In this document: positions 39,042 through 51,149 of the stretch, piece by piece | How positions within the stretch are numbered: the stretch's first letter is position 1 | Layout of the letters: each line of letters starts with the position of its first letter | Assembly: GCA_018466975.1 (NCBI GenBank) | Contig: CM031554.1 | Location: 310,001 to 374,000 of the forward strand | DNA length: 64,000 nt | Source of the DNA: Sparassis latifolia | Lineage: Eukaryota; Basidiomycota; Agaricomycetes; Polyporales; Sparassidaceae | Direction: 5' to 3' | The notes under the pieces: generated by a model | The model's database searches: none | Told to the model about the DNA's origin: nothing | What the model saw: only the letters and a program-made list of their open reading frames with translations | Translations under genes and position numbers: made by a program

Positions 39042-40577
39042 ATGACCGGGTTACGAGCGACAGTGAATTGCGACATGGGAGAGGTGAGTCGTTGGTATGC
39101 CAGGATTTTCGTTCATTGTATGGTATAGTGCGAGGAATACTGCGTCACCGTGCGTGTGTCGGAATTTGTGCAGAGTGGTGGACGACCGAGTTTGAACTAT
39201 GCTCGCGTCCGTCGGGCGTCTCTAACCGATGATCCGAGTCTCAGCTCAAAGATACGGTCTACACAATGGCATAACCACAGCAAGAACATATATTAGCTTT
39301 GCCATCATGAAACGGATGGGAAATGAGACATAGTACTAACCATACATTTTTGACTGTCAGGGATACTCCATTTATGAGATGGTGCGTTCAGGGTTGTTAT
39401 GGATGGACCCACGAGCAAGCCTAATTTTCATAACAATAGGGAGATGACGACTCACTCATGAAGACAATCCACTTGGCGAACATCGCGTGCGGCTTCCATG
39501 CATCGTGAGACAAATTTATTTACATAGTGTCTATACTCACGAATATATTCACCTTGCATTTGTTCGACCTCGTCGTGCTGTGTACCGGCCGGTGGTTGCG
39601 CTGCGCAGGGACTTTTCTATCATGAACAAGACCGTCCTTCTGGCCAAGGAGAATGGTGTCCTCATTGGCGCTCACCCGTCGTTGCCCGACCGACAAGGCT
39701 TCGGGCGACGGGAGATGATGATGGAACCAGTATGTTCTGTTGACTTATCACACGGATTCGTGATCTCATGGCTGTGCCTCAGGAAGAGCTTGCTTCATGC
39801 TTCATCTACCAAGTCGGCGCACTCGTAGGATTTTTGACACGTTATGGACTTCCTCTGAATCACGTTAGCAGCCTGAGTTCTCGACGCTATACTTTTTACC
39901 TATCTCATTTACAAATTCCTCCAGATTAAGCCGCATGGATCGGTTTATGGAATGACAGCCCGCGATATGCCTTTGGCTCGTGCAGCCGTAGGTGTAGCTA
40001 AGACGTTCGGCGTGGCCTTTATGGGTCTCGCGGGAACGTGTCACCAGGTGGCTGCGAAGGAACTGGACGTCCCCTTCATTGCAGGTGCACTCGACTCTCT
40101 ATGTTACGCAGTTCCTTGGTTCTCATCATAACTATGTTGTCCAGAGTGGTTTGCGGACCTGGAGTACAGCCCGGAAGGCAAACTCATTATCACTAAGTGC
40201 GTTATTCTTTTCAGTTCGAAAATGCAGGCGATCTCAAACTCGAGTCCATACTCAGGAAACATGATCCTGTCCCCTTGAATGCTGTCCATAACCGGGTGAG
40301 CGGTGAACAGCCTAGTTCTTAGTACTACCTGTCTCATCGTTCTGCCGCAGGTGACCAAGTTACTTAAAGAGGGCCAAGTCACTACGACGTCCGGGTTTGT
40401 ACCGCTGAGCGACGGCGTAACGGATGTCTCTATCTGCTGCCATTCCGACACTCCGGTACGCGCTCCACCTTGCAGCAGCCATTCTCCTCACAAGTGCAAT
40501 ATTTCCAGGGCGCAGTCGAGATTGCGCAGACCGTTAAAGCGCTGGTGGACGAGAGCAACCAGAAGCTTGCGGTGTGA
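39042..40577 (+). CDS. lamB: LamB/YcsF-family protein (5-oxoprolinase subunit A type), 251 aa
   Basis: A member of the family whose bacterial form, PxpA, works with PxpB/PxpC (KipI/KipA) to open 5-oxoproline with ATP. Ten exons: 39042-39083, 39361-39381, 39440-39504, 39609-39729, 39783-39863, 39925-40084, 40145-40196, 40256-40295, 40351-40455 and 40509-40577; all phases agree. Signatures: ATVNCDMGE at the start, [62 protein letters not shown] and [20 protein letters not shown]. Intron 1 (277 bp) is much longer than the rest. The neighbour on the opposite strand carries the KipA/KipI and biotin-dependent domains, so the two probably form one lactamase system. Confidence 0.92.
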
Positions 40578-41190
40578 AGAATGTATACTTGTGGTTCGGT
40601 GTACGATATACTTCGGCGACGTTCAGAGAGTTGTATTCGAAGTTACCGCGAGCTTTCTCGGTGGGAGTCTTGACTCGTCGCGCTCACGTGCTCCCTTACT
40701 CATATGCGTGATCGTCACGCGTCGCGTTGAAGGTCTGATGGCGTGTTCTGCTCTTTTCAAGCTGTATAAACCTCTATAGCTAAATGTATACAAATCTTGT
40801 AAACATCTCACTACCTCTCTTGAGCTAAATATCCAAGGGTGGTGCCGGGTGCTCGCCTATTCGGCTCATCACCACAACGAATGGCAGGACCCTCAGAGGT
40901 TGAACGTTGAACGCCTTGACTTGCATACGGAAACAGAGTGGGTTCGCTGGTAGTACCGACAGGTTTTTTGACTCGCGGTGCCGCAATCTGAAGTCTGACT
41001 CGATATCCGAGTCTCGGTGAAGTGGGTTTCCATTAGGCATTTATAGCGGTCGAAGGGGCTTATTCATCGACGCGTCTCTATTCTATTTAAATCTGCTCGC
41101 TGACTTAACCTGCCTCGACCATACGCGTATAAATCTTTTGAAGTACGTAAAGCTTCCCCACTTGCCCCGAAGTGACCCCGCGTAGAAACC
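40578..41190. other. Intergenic, no gene recognised
   Basis: 3' flank of lamB and upstream region of the aldo/keto reductase remnant. A TATA-like GTATAAAT lies at about 41126. Confidence 0.5.
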
Positions 41191-42531
41191 ATGACTCTCA
41201 ACATATCGTCCACCATCCATCTCTCATCCGGTAAGTAGACTTAGTCCTACCAATTCAGCCCATTGTACGCGGAATAGGTCGCACAATGCCCCAGCTAGGC
41301 CTTGGGGTTTCCGGAGCAGAGGACTGTAGTAGCTGCCTTGCTGCCCTCCAGCGACCCAAAGATCCCTGAGTCTCAGTGCACACCCGTTGATGTCAAGGTG
41401 GGAGATAGAACTTGAGATGTCGCTATCTGTGACTGTCTGTCACTGCAGGGATGCAGGTATGGTGCCTATCGCGCACTTCTGTGAGCGCATGCACAGGGAA
41501 GTACGCTGACTCTTCTGCAGGCACATCGACTCCGCGCGCGAATGAGGCCGAGGTCGGCAAGGCTGTCCGGGAGAGCAGCATTCCTCGCGAAGACATTTTC
41601 GTCAGTGCGTCTTCCCCGACCCATCTGTAACGTTTCCCTCGTACTTATAAGGAGATCTTTGCATACAGCCTCAAAAGTTATGGTTCACGAACACGGTTAC
41701 AACGCTGCGCTGAGTGCGATAGACGACTCGCTCCAGCGGTTTGGCCTCGGTGCGCGTCCCCCTCCTCACATGCATTGCGAATTAACTGACTCCGAGATCT
41801 GCAGGTTACCTTGATCTATTTCTAATACACAGTGTTCTCTCTGGGAAGGAGAAGCGCCTCGAGACTGGAGGGCACTCCTGTGCAAAGAAGGCGGGCAAAT
41901 TGTGAAGCGTGGGCGTGTCGAAATAGTGAGTATATCCCCTACACTTTCGCACTAACTTCGGTCTTGCAGTCGCGTGTACCGCCTCGAAGAAATTCGAGAG
42001 GCAGGTCTCGAGATGCCTGTAGTCAATCAGGTTGAGGTACGTCAATTGTCAATCAATCACGACACTCGATAATACAATGGATAACCCGTCCGTGGTCTCT
42101 TCCAACATAGCTCCATCCATTCTGCCAGCAGAAAGCCGATAGTCGACTACTGCACTGCGCACAACATCGTCGTGCAGGCGTACTGCCCGTTCATCCGCGG
42201 CAAGAACTTCGATGAGGCCGTCCTCACCGAGGTCGCTAAGAAGGTACATGTTCGTACTCTCCCACTCACCGCAGCCCTAACATCTTCTCTTCAATCAGTA
42301 CGCCAAATCCGTACCACAAATTCTGGTCCGGTGGTCGCTCCAACGCGGGTACGTCCTCTCCCCTAAACACTACATCGCGCTGATGCTGACTCTCGACTCA
42401 AATGAGTGCCACTCCCCAAGTCCTCGCAGCCCGCACGCATCGCTGTGAACGCGGAAGTGTATGATTTCGAGATCGCAGGGGAAGATATGGATGCGCTCGA
42501 CGCGCTGGACCGCGCACGCCGGGTGCGATAA
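41191..42531 (+). pseudogene. Aldo/keto reductase, inactivated
   Basis: Readable pieces in order: MTLNISSTIHLSSG with a clean intron to RTMPQLGLGV; HIDSAR then NEAEVGKAVRESSIPREDIFV; SKVMVHEHGYNAALSAIDDS; GYLDLFLIHS; MPVVNQVELHP; NIVVQAYCPFIRGKNFDEAV; VPLPKS and the C-terminus up to 42531. At about 41543 roughly 8 nt expected between HIDSAR and NEAEVG are absent. This shifts the frame to a stop and removes the place where the family carries its catalytic Tyr (before GNE). The part between 41340 and 41520 also lacks a sensible exon. The Lys (SK) and His (LIH) positions remain. Probably a recently dead member of the Gcy1/Ypr1 type. Confidence 0.7.
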
Positions 42532-43320
42532 GCTGGAATCCGGTGGATGCGCCTTGATCGTTTGAGGGAGCGTCAATGGCCCCAGCATGTTGTGACCAAA
42601 GCCGTGTACGTTGATCATGTGAGCATGCATTATAGACAGCCCAGGCAGTGGAGTATGATAGCAGTGGGCGAGACGCACGTTCCATTCCAGTCATATGCGG
42701 AAGAGTAGAAGAAGATAAGTCACTTCAAGCTCTTCTGTATTTGACTGGGATGTTTTTCAGGGAAATGATACGCATGATCAATGCCACATGGAGACGGATG
42801 AACCAAATCTCGGGCGTCGGAGTACTGAAGGCTTTGGAGGCTTAGAAAACTACATAGAGATCGAAATCGATGTGTTTGTAACTGTTGAAGTTGGAGAGTA
42901 CCGAGACATACTGTAGATATCCAGCCTGAGGCGTAGTATCAAGACCGTCCGCACGTAGGTGGCGACTCGGGTTCAAGGGGGATACCGGAAGCAAGCATAA
43001 ACCACGTTATCCAAATTGGGACAGTGCTCGGCCGCAAAGTCCCTGGCCAATCGGCAGGCCCCAATGGGCGCTTAAAAGGCTTCGGACCACTTCGGTGGCG
43101 TTGCGGTGGAGTGGTCTACTCTCTTTCTTTACTGTTCTATGATGCGTGTCCAGATCCCGACACACACGGTCATCCGGATATTTGAGAAACAGTGGCACTC
43201 ACTGTCGATATATAACGATGGCCTCGAGTTTGGATAGAAATTCAGCTTTCTTTTCCACGATCTCTTCCTCGCTCTCGCTCTATTTCGCGTTTATTTCTCT
43301 TTCGCCGTGCTCTGGTTTGG
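42532..43320. other. Intergenic upstream of the MFS gene
   Basis: No gene recognised; short frames only. Pyrimidine-rich just before 43321, as in many fungal promoters. Confidence 0.5.
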
Positions 43321-45462
43321 ATGCAGACCATGAGCCAAAGATCCCAGAGCGAAATCGCTACCATTGACTTACCGTGGGATGACCGACTTGCAGAGCCGCA
43401 GGAAATTGGCCTTGGCGGAGATCTCACTCCCTCATCCGAGGAGACTATTGGAATTCCAACCATTTCTCTTACGCATGACCCCAATCGTGCGGATCTGAGT
43501 TTCCCGTTCGGAACCACCGATGTCGGGCGAGCTGGATTTACCGATGAATATCGAACTACGTCGCGAACGGGTTATATTCCTGCCGACCTTGCACTTCGTC
43601 CTATTCCCACTCATTTATCCGTAATACCGGATGAGCTGCAGGATCCAGAGAAGGTTAGGAGACTTCAAAGTGTGAAGTTGGTTACGTGGTTGAAGAACGA
43701 TCCCGAGGATCCCCGAAATTGGTCGAATGCTTACCGGTGGTGTACGTCGTCGCTTTGCATCGTGCTTTTGTGGAGCTCTGATTTTTTTTGTGCAGATCTG
43801 ACTGCCGTCTGTGCATTTTCTGTCGTTGGTGCTGCCTTTGGGAGTGCGGTCGTGACCGGCGACTTTGATGGACTCGAGAAAGAATTCCATGTGGGAGGAG
43901 TTGTCATTGCATTGAGCGTTTCTCTTATGGTTTGCGGATTTGGTCTTGGCCCTCTTGCGTGGTCGCCTCTCGTGAGTCTCTATATATCATGGACTATGTC
44001 AAACGTCAACTGACCGTATTCTTCAGAGTGAACTGCTCGGTAGACGGCCAATCTGGATAATTCCAAGTATTCTCTATGTCAGTAAGTGCTCGACTTCCCG
44101 TCTCAGTCTTAACACCACCTGAACACAATTACCCAGTATTCAACATTCCGTGTGCTGTCGCCCAGAACATCCAGACATTACTCATTTGCCGTTTCCTCTG
44201 TGGTATATTCGCTTCATCGCCGCTTACCTTGGCAGGCGGCACAATCTCAGACATCTGGGACAACAATGAGCGCGGATTTGCAATCGCGCTATTTGCCGCG
44301 GCACCCTATGGTGGGCCTGTGCTTGGTCCAGTCATCGGCGGCTTCGTAGGTGAGACTGTTGGCTGGAGGTGGTTATTCTGGGTATGTAATTTAATACTCA
44401 TCTTTGGGTTGCATTGTCTTGACAAACGGTGCCTGAAGGTGAACATGATCTTTTCCGGATGCTCCGCGGTCCTCATCGCGACAATCCCCGAAACATTCGC
44501 TCCTGTTCTCCTGCGTAAACGTGCTGCACGTCTCCGGGAGAAAACGGGAGACCGCAACATTACCACCGAGCAAGAAATGTTCAGTGCATCGTTTTCGCAA
44601 ATGCTCGTCGAGACCCTCTTGCGACCGTTCCGTAAGTACAACCCTGTATTCACATCTGGAACTGTAGCCCAACTATCTCATAGAAATGCTCGTGACTGAA
44701 CCGATTCTCCTGATGATGTCCCTTTACATCGCTCTCATCTATGGTTTACTTGTGAGAATCTCTATATTAACATTCTACCACAGTGGCTGATCCCTCATTT
44801 CTACCTAGTACGCATTCTTCTTCAGCTTCCCTGTCGTGTTTGGCCCAGGAGGATATGACTTTAATAATGGCTTGACTGGACTCACATTTCTCTCTGTTAT
44901 CATCGGCCTGCTGATTGCACTCGCCGTTATGCCGCTTGTCGAAGAAAACTATCACGCGCGTGCCGAGGCGAAGGGCGGACATGCCGATCCTGAAGACCGG
45001 CTGGTAGGCATGATGATTGGGTGCTGGTTCGTTCCCATATCCATGTTCATCTTCGGATGGACGAGTCCTCCTGCAGTGATGCCTGGAGGCGGCAACTGGG
45101 TTGGGCCATGTATCTCAGGGATCCCCTTCGGTTTTGGCAGTGCGTATTCCTTTCCTTCTTCATCAAGTCTTTGCTGCTCATCGCTTCTGTGCATGTCAGT
45201 GGTGATCATCTACTTCTCCGCGAATGCGTACCTCATCGACGCCTTCCCTGGCTATGTCGCATCCGCGCTTGCAGCAAAGACCGTTATTCGTTCAGGCTCT
45301 GGCGCCGCAATGCCGCTGTTCATCACTGCGATGTACCACAACCTTGGCAACGGTTGGGCTGCGTCTGTGTGGGCATTCATCTCTCTCGGCATGATTCCGA
45401 TCCCATTCTTGTTCTACCGACATGGCAGAGCCATCCGGGCTCGCTCGAGTCGCGCGGCGTGA
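43321..45462 (+). CDS. MFS transporter, DHA1 (drug:H+ antiporter) type, 583 aa
   Basis: A proton-coupled exporter, probably of the plasma membrane. Eight exons: 43321-43741, 43796-43971, 44027-44081, 44137-44381, 44439-44631, 44684-44751, 44809-45139 and 45200-45462; all phases agree. A long acidic cytoplasmic N-terminus ends in NDPEDPRNWS, the usual lead-in to helix 1 of this family. Then SELLGRRPIWIIPSILYV (loop 2-3 motif A), CRFLCGIFASSPLTLAGGTI, and the antiporter motif YGGPVLGPVIGGFVGETVGW. A central loop of about 60 residues (LRKRAARLREKTGDRN) separates the two six-helix halves; the last helices include ISLGMIPIPFLFYRHGRAIR. The FAD monooxygenase at 46477 lies downstream on the same strand, which hints at a shared substrate. 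Confidence 0.92.
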
Positions 45463-46476
45463 GCTTGTGGGACCTATCACGAGCTGTCTTCCGTGTAACG
45501 TCTACCCCAAGCTGTTTCGTATCACCATTCTACTGGCGTGAGAGCCGTCCCTGTTGTTTTCAGCAATTATCGCATCTTATCCATTTAAAGAATCACACAT
45601 GTATACTATTGTTGCATCCCGTACATACAGCACATATAGTACCTTAGAAGTAATAGAGTCAATGGTCTCAACTGTTTGTGTCAATTGCAATCATGTTTCG
45701 AGGTAGCTGGGGGTCTACGAGCGAAATATCGGTACCGATGAAGTATCGGGGAGTTGAACGTTGTCCAAATACGGAGTTGCGAGTCGGCGCGCACATCATC
45801 TATTAAGGGAATCTTGCGCACTGGATCCGCGACGATCGTGCTGATCGGTATCCATCTGTCGTGTAACTCGACGGATCTCATAGTCAAGTAACTTCGTCTT
45901 TGGACTGAGTATTCGTACCCTCCGGTCATCATAGATACTATTCATAGACAGAGAAGGCTGGTACTGGCTGAATAGTGATATAGATATCTTCCCGGTCAGA
46001 TACAACGGCCTCCATCCGATATCGTCAACTTGCCGAAGGCTGGAAAGGGCTTTCCATTCTCAGTGGTGGGAGCCTCCCGTATTCCAAAGCTTATTAGATG
46101 GTGCCGCGCAGCCTAATGTCGCACTAAGACCGAACTCCTGCCTTGACAAGTCTCGTTGGTTGGATGTGTTCTATCCATGGTCCATGGCACGTCACACCAA
46201 TCAGACAGAAGGACATCGGCACAACTGATGGAAACCTCCACAGTCAGCATAACCGCTGTCACCACACGATTGGACGGAATGACAAGCCGACGGGAAAATA
46301 CAGAAAGCCTGGACTCAGGTGACTCCCATGATGCATCGTCAGTATCTCAGCTCAGCATGCAGACTGCCAGAAGTCATCATACAGTCAACGGAGGGTATAC
46401 CTATACGCCCGCTCGAACATTCTCCCACCATGATATACCTCCTGCATACCTAGTAGGTCTTCAGTAATACCCGCAG
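45463..46476. other. Intergenic, with a possible small coding fragment at 46228-46467
   Basis: Between the transporter and the monooxygenase. An open frame from ATG 46228 to 46467 encodes a Ser/Thr-rich sequence (SGDSHDASSVSQLSMQTARS, then PARTFSHHDIPPAYL) that looks protein-like and ends 9 nt before the monooxygenase ATG. It may be a last exon or remnant of a lost gene, or an upstream ORF. Not called as a gene. Confidence 0.35.
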
Positions 46477-47998
46477 ATGGATGCCAGCTCGCCAGTGAGC
46501 ACTCGCAAGGCAGAGTTACCCCTGCACATTCTCATTGTAGGCTGCGGCATTGGAGGTCTCACCGCTGCACACTGTCTCGGGCTGGCCGGACACCGGATAA
46601 CCATTCTCGAGGCAGCAGAGGCATTAGGGGAAGTCGGCGCAGGCATCCAGGTATCGCCCAACGTCACTCGCCTGCTCACCCGCTGGGGTCTCGGCCAGGC
46701 ACTCGCAGAAATTGCAGTGAAGCCCGAAGCAATCGTCTTTCGCAGGTACTGCACGGGAGAGAGGGTAGGGTACTCGAAGTGGGCAGAGAAGATGGAGATA
46801 TTCGGCGCTCCGTATTACCACATCCACCGCGCTGACTTCCACAAGTTGTTGTTCGACCTCGCCGCGCCGTACATGACACTGCGCCTCAAGTCCACGGTAG
46901 TTGCTGTTGACCCGGATGAGCCCTCGGTCACGCTCGCGTCCGGGGAGGTAGTACGTGGGGACCTCATCGTAGGCGCAGACGGTGTGAAGAGCTTCATCCA
47001 ACGCGTCGTGCTCGGACATGTGAACCCCGCGCAGGCGACCGGTGATGCGGTATACCGCGCGCTAATCCCGACGGCACTCATGATCACGGATCCGGATCTG
47101 AAGCCGCTCGTAGACACGCCAGAGATGACGGGTTGGATGGGCCCACGGCGACACATCATGGGCTACAATGTGGTCGGTCTTCTCTTCCTCGTTCGTTAAG
47201 CTCACATTGATGTTTTCCACCTCAGCGCGCGAAGAAGGCTTACAACCTCGTCATGGCACATCCGGATGACGGTTCCGTCGAGTCGTGGACAGCGGAGGGC
47301 AGTGCAGAGAAGATGCGCGCGGACTTCGCTGACTTCGAGCCCCGGTGCGAAATCCAAATCCCATGCTGTAAGACATCGCGCAACCTGTTAACCAATTTCC
47401 TGGTAGAATCCAGAAGATGATGGCCCTGGTCAATTCGACGCTGAAGTGGAGGCTGATGGACCGCCAGCCACTGAAGACTTGGATCCACAAGTCTGCGCGC
47501 GTTATTCTCCTCGGCGACGCGTGCCACCCGATGCTCGTGCGTTCTGCATTATTCGCATGCGGAATTTGCCTACAACAACTTTTACAGCCCTATCGTGCGC
47601 AAGGGGCTGCGATGGCCATCGAGGATGCAGCAGTACTCGGGAAACTGCTGTCTCACCTATCATCCGTGGTGCAGCTCACGCCTCTACTTCACGCGTACGA
47701 AGCCCTGCGGCTGCCACGCACAGCAGCGACGCAAGCATCCTCTCGGCTGAACCAGACGATCTTCCATCTACCCGACGGACCCGAGCAACGGGCACGCGAC
47801 GCGGCGATGCACACGGCCATGGAGGCTGAGCTTGCAGGGTCGACTACGGATAAAGGCGACGGGAATCCGAACCAGTGGGCAGACCAGAATAAAAACGAGG
47901 CACAGTTCGGGTATGATGCGGAAGAGGTTGCGGAGCGGTGGTGGCGAGAGGTGGGGGAAAGGGGTATAGGCGCACTTGAGGTGCAAAGCAGGCTGTAA
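46477..47998 (+). CDS. FAD-dependent monooxygenase, salicylate-hydroxylase type, copy 1, 451 aa
   Basis: A group A flavin hydroxylase that would use NAD(P)H and O2 to hydroxylate an aromatic substrate. Four exons: 46477-47172, 47226-47344, 47407-47536 and 47588-47998. FAD Rossmann motif HILIVGCGIGGLTAAHCL near residue 20, with a Glu (ILEAAEALGEVGAGIQVSPN) ending strand 2; DG motif DLIVGADGVKSFIQ near 165; GD motif VILLGDACHPML split by the last intron, then PYRAQGAAMAIEDAAVLGKL. The C-terminal tail ends in a Trp-rich RWWREVGERG. Exon sizes and splice sites are the same as in the inverted copy at 51871-53388 apart from the last exon (3 nt). The MFS gene lies upstream on the same strand. Confidence 0.93.
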
Positions 47999-49195
47999 GT
48001 CACGTCTGTGCCTCTCATGGCAATGTAATACCAGGATAAGTATAGCAGGATCAGTAACATGCTCTGCGCGAGGCTACAAATAATCCCATCTAACCTTGAC
48101 ACCCTTAAGCTTTGTCAGTCAACAAGTCAACACCGCCGGAAAGCAAGATTGTCTGCAAGAAAAATCAGTTCATAGATAAGTCTTGTCAACGGACAACTAT
48201 TTAATTCTTTCACTATTCAGTGAGACGATACAACGTGCTCACCAGATACAAGAGCAGTCGTTCAGAAAACGCTCAAGTATCATGCATTCTACTCATCTTC
48301 ACGCAGCTCTGCGAGGGAGAAATACAACAAGTCAAGGGCATGGAGTTCAGATAGCTTAGTCTCGATAACAGCATGGTAGACTCACGTCCAGGATCCACTG
48401 AGGATGGCTTGTAAAGTCCAATTTGAAACGACATAGTCTTGAAGCTTGAGGCCTTGAGGTATGCAAAAAGGTCAAAAATGGGGATTATTGCCTGCCATGA
48501 TCACTTTCGGATCCATTGGGCCACGTTGCTTGCGGCAATAACGTGAAATTGATGTTGCTCATAGTGGGGGTTCAGGGTAAAGATCGTGCCCATAGGGTCT
48601 CTGAGCATATCCACGCTGGGGTTGCTAGCTTCGTTCGCTTCCTGGCAATTGATAAAGGTAAGGAGGGAGAACCTTTTTAGCTTTGAACACGCGGCCAAAT
48701 TATTAGTGAACCTGTCAGTCTGGCCGATCTGGTGTCAAAAAGAAGTGAATGTAATCCAAAAATGGTTTCGTGCCACTGTGAACCGTCCTGTGAATCAAAT
48801 TTAAATACCACATACTAGCAGATAGTCGGTCCGGCAGCTTCGACAAGTCGCGCGAGGGCCATCAGACCACCCAAAACATCAACGAAATCCGCCGTGGCCG
48901 TGTGCAATGTCTGTGTAGAAGAGAAGTCCCTAAAGCTCAGGTACGATAGGCTTCACCGTTTCTAAGTTTTGACCGGGTTCAACCCAGGTAAACCCTAGGG
49001 GCAGCCCTAACTCATTCACCGTATCTCGTACTCAGGGTATTTACGGGTTAAACTCAGGCTCGCTCGAGGGTTCAACGTTCAACCGTGTTTCTAAACCATT
49101 GTTGAAACTGAGTCCACCTGGAGCTCTGGCTGTGTATCTTCCCCTAACTAGAGGCTGTACTTGAGCCTAAGTGCACTCTACTCCCAGTACTTACA
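47999..49195. other. Intergenic, no gene recognised
   Basis: Within the spacer between the two monooxygenase copies. Contains repeated gttcaac/aaccc words at about 48970-49090 but no clear repeat unit. No gene recognised. Confidence 0.5.
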
Positions 49196-49729
49196 ATGCT
49201 GGCCAATCTGCTTGCTTTCCTCAATCCCTCGCGCTCTCGCCACGACTCCTTCATCCTGCTTATCAGATCGTCTGGAGTTAACTGCGTTCACCTCGTTCCG
49301 GAAGAACCTGGTGTCGTTGAACAGTTCAGCGCGTACTCGGGTAGCACCAATCGTCTTCCTCCCCTCTCCCGTACAGTCACATCCATCCAATCTGGCGAGC
49401 CACTGGGCGAGCTCGAGGTCAGGGTTACGGAGGGCGAGTCGCTACCAACCGCTGTGCAACGGCTGAGCGACCACGTCAGAGGGGCTTACGACGCGGGCTC
49501 GGCAACTGTTGGAGTTGACAAGGTGGCGGAGATTGATGCGGACGAGGCGAGGTTGCATCAGTGCGAACGTGCGCTGAGACAAGGATTCCGTGCCATGGCT
49601 GAGGAAGGGCATGGCAATGACGGAGCGGGAGCTGCCCCAGTGAAGTACACGGTCGAACTGGCGCGCATCTCGAGATCGAGGCCAGGACGCATCTGGGACG
49701 ACTCAATGCTGACGAGCTTCCCGCATTGA
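49196..49729 (+). CDS. Hypothetical protein, 177 aa
   Basis: Single exon from ATG 49196 to TGA 49727-49729. The start MLANLLAFLNPSRSR is mildly hydrophobic but has no clear signal or membrane segment. The rest is soluble-looking, with SFILLIRSSGVNCVHLVPEE at about 18-37 and an acidic, Ala-rich helical part (GVDKVAEIDADEARLHQCER) near 105-125. I recognise no family. Good codon-like composition and length favour a real gene; it lies between the inverted monooxygenase copies. Confidence 0.55.
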   Translation: MLANLLAFLNPSRSRHDSFILLIRSSGVNCVHLVPEEPGVVEQFSAYSGSTNRLPPLSRTVTSIQSGEPLGELEVRVTEGESLPTAVQRLSDHVRGAYDAGSATVGVDKVAEIDADEARLHQCERALRQGFRAMAEEGHGNDGAGAAPVKYTVELARISRSRPGRIWDDSMLTSFPH

Positions 49730-50198
49730 GCGCTGAGCACCCGCTTTTACTTCGTTAATGAACCGAGGACAACAGATATGCATCATCGCCTATATACTTT
49801 ACGTTTTTGTTGTATTACTATTTCCGCTTTTTGTTACGGCTTACGAGAACTCGCTGCAAACACCGTGATCAGACGGCGATTGACTCCAGTACGTTCGGCG
49901 TTTGCGAAATTCATTCTGGACGCCCTAATAAATATTCAACTGACTACGAGGATGAGCCGAGGCGACCGTGCCAGACAGTTTTGAGAGCGCTGACAACAAC
50001 CGACCAATAATCTAGTCTCAAACTTCAGTTCTGCTAAAACATACCGGTGCGGTCTTCCTACGACGGTCTTCCTAACGTTGAATCGTTCGCAATGCTCGCT
50101 ACGTTTAGCCTGCAATCGCCATTTGAGCCATTCAGGTCCGCCCACTAAACACGTGCTTGGATGGTGTTAAGAGTGGACAGCAAGCACAGAGAGAGATT
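49730..50198. other. Intergenic, no gene recognised
   Basis: Convergent 3' flanks of the hypothetical gene and the kinase-like gene. Nothing further seen. Confidence 0.5.
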
Positions 50199-51149
50199 TC
50201 ACTCACAGGTAGGGATCCCACGATCGTCAGGCTCGAATGTCCATGCGCAGTCATCATCCAAGCCTAGAGCATATCTCTCAACGTCTACCAGGGCCTTCCA
50301 GCGCGCAAATTCCTCCTCTACATTGGTTGTCTCTGCACATCCCCTTTCCAGGACTTTCTCCAGCACTTCCAGAAGCTCCACTCGCCAATATGGCAGATGG
50401 CCGCTGGAAAGCCTGGCTGCGACATATTCGAAATAGCTCGGGACTACATTTGCGTCTTCCCAGTCAAGAAGGCCGACGATATTGAGTGTGTCTGGTTCCA
50501 CAATAATATTGCGATCAGACAGGTCTCCGTGAGTAAGGACGAAGCGGTCCGTCACGACCAGCTTGTACTGCTGCTCGCGCAAAGACTCCGCACGACGTGC
50601 GTCCGCCACATTGCCTACGATCGCTCGCGCGCGCGACTCGTTCCATGCCTCCAGATCAGAACAAAAGTCGTAGGCAGAAGAGGCAAGCACTGTGGGGAGA
50701 ACGTACGGCCTGCGACCTGGTCGTCCGGCGTACTCGAACGAGGGCTTTCGCATCGCCAGCAACACGTCACACAATTGGTTCTTGATAGTCGTGCGCTGTG
50801 AGGCGGAGATATCGTTCCACAAAGTGCTGAGAGGGACTCCTTGCACTCTGTCCGATAGGATCGCGCTCCCGCTGTCGGGTATCTGGATGAAGGCATGCAC
50901 TGTCGAGATGGTGAGAGTGCCTTCGAGGACGCGACGCGCGAGGACCGTCATTCGGGCCTCACCCTCGCTGCCGCCAACCTTGAGCAGACGCGCATCAGGG
51001 ACGCGGTAGAAGTGGCGACCGATGATGGGGATGGTGGGGCCTTCGAGGCGGGTCAAGTCCGTGCGCATGTGCGGTGGCGGATCCCATGTTTCGTTGGCGA
51101 ATTCGGGCTCCCAGTCAGCGCTCACGAATTGATGGATGTCCCTTGACAT
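50199..51149 (-). CDS. Aminoglycoside phosphotransferase (APH)-like kinase, 316 aa
   Basis: Single open frame from ATG 51149. The catalytic loop is VLTHGDLSDRNIIVEPDTLN (about residue 210; Asp of HGD, Asn of RN), followed by the metal-binding Asp in IVGLLDWEDANVVPSYFEYV, the core of the APH/choline-kinase fold. N-terminal strands include MTVLARRVLEGTLTISTVHA and SAILSDRVQGVPLSTLW (a hinge-like region). Fungal APH-like proteins are numerous and mostly uncharacterised; the substrate is more likely a small metabolite or protein than an antibiotic. A GT (gtgagt) just before the stop means a final short exon is possible. Confidence 0.85.
   Translation of the reverse strand: MSRDIHQFVSADWEPEFANETWDPPPHMRTDLTRLEGPTIPIIGRHFYRVPDARLLKVGGSEGEARMTVLARRVLEGTLTISTVHAFIQIPDSGSAILSDRVQGVPLSTLWNDISASQRTTIKNQLCDVLLAMRKPSFEYAGRPGRRPYVLPTVLASSAYDFCSDLEAWNESRARAIVGNVADARRAESLREQQYKLVVTDRFVLTHGDLSDRNIIVEPDTLNIVGLLDWEDANVVPSYFEYVAARLSSGHLPYWRVELLEVLEKVLERGCAETTNVEEEFARWKALVDVERYALGLDDDCAWTFEPDDRGIPTCE

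Noticed and set aside
48960..49090. Telomere-like aaccct words
   Set aside because: Only scattered single copies, no tandem array.
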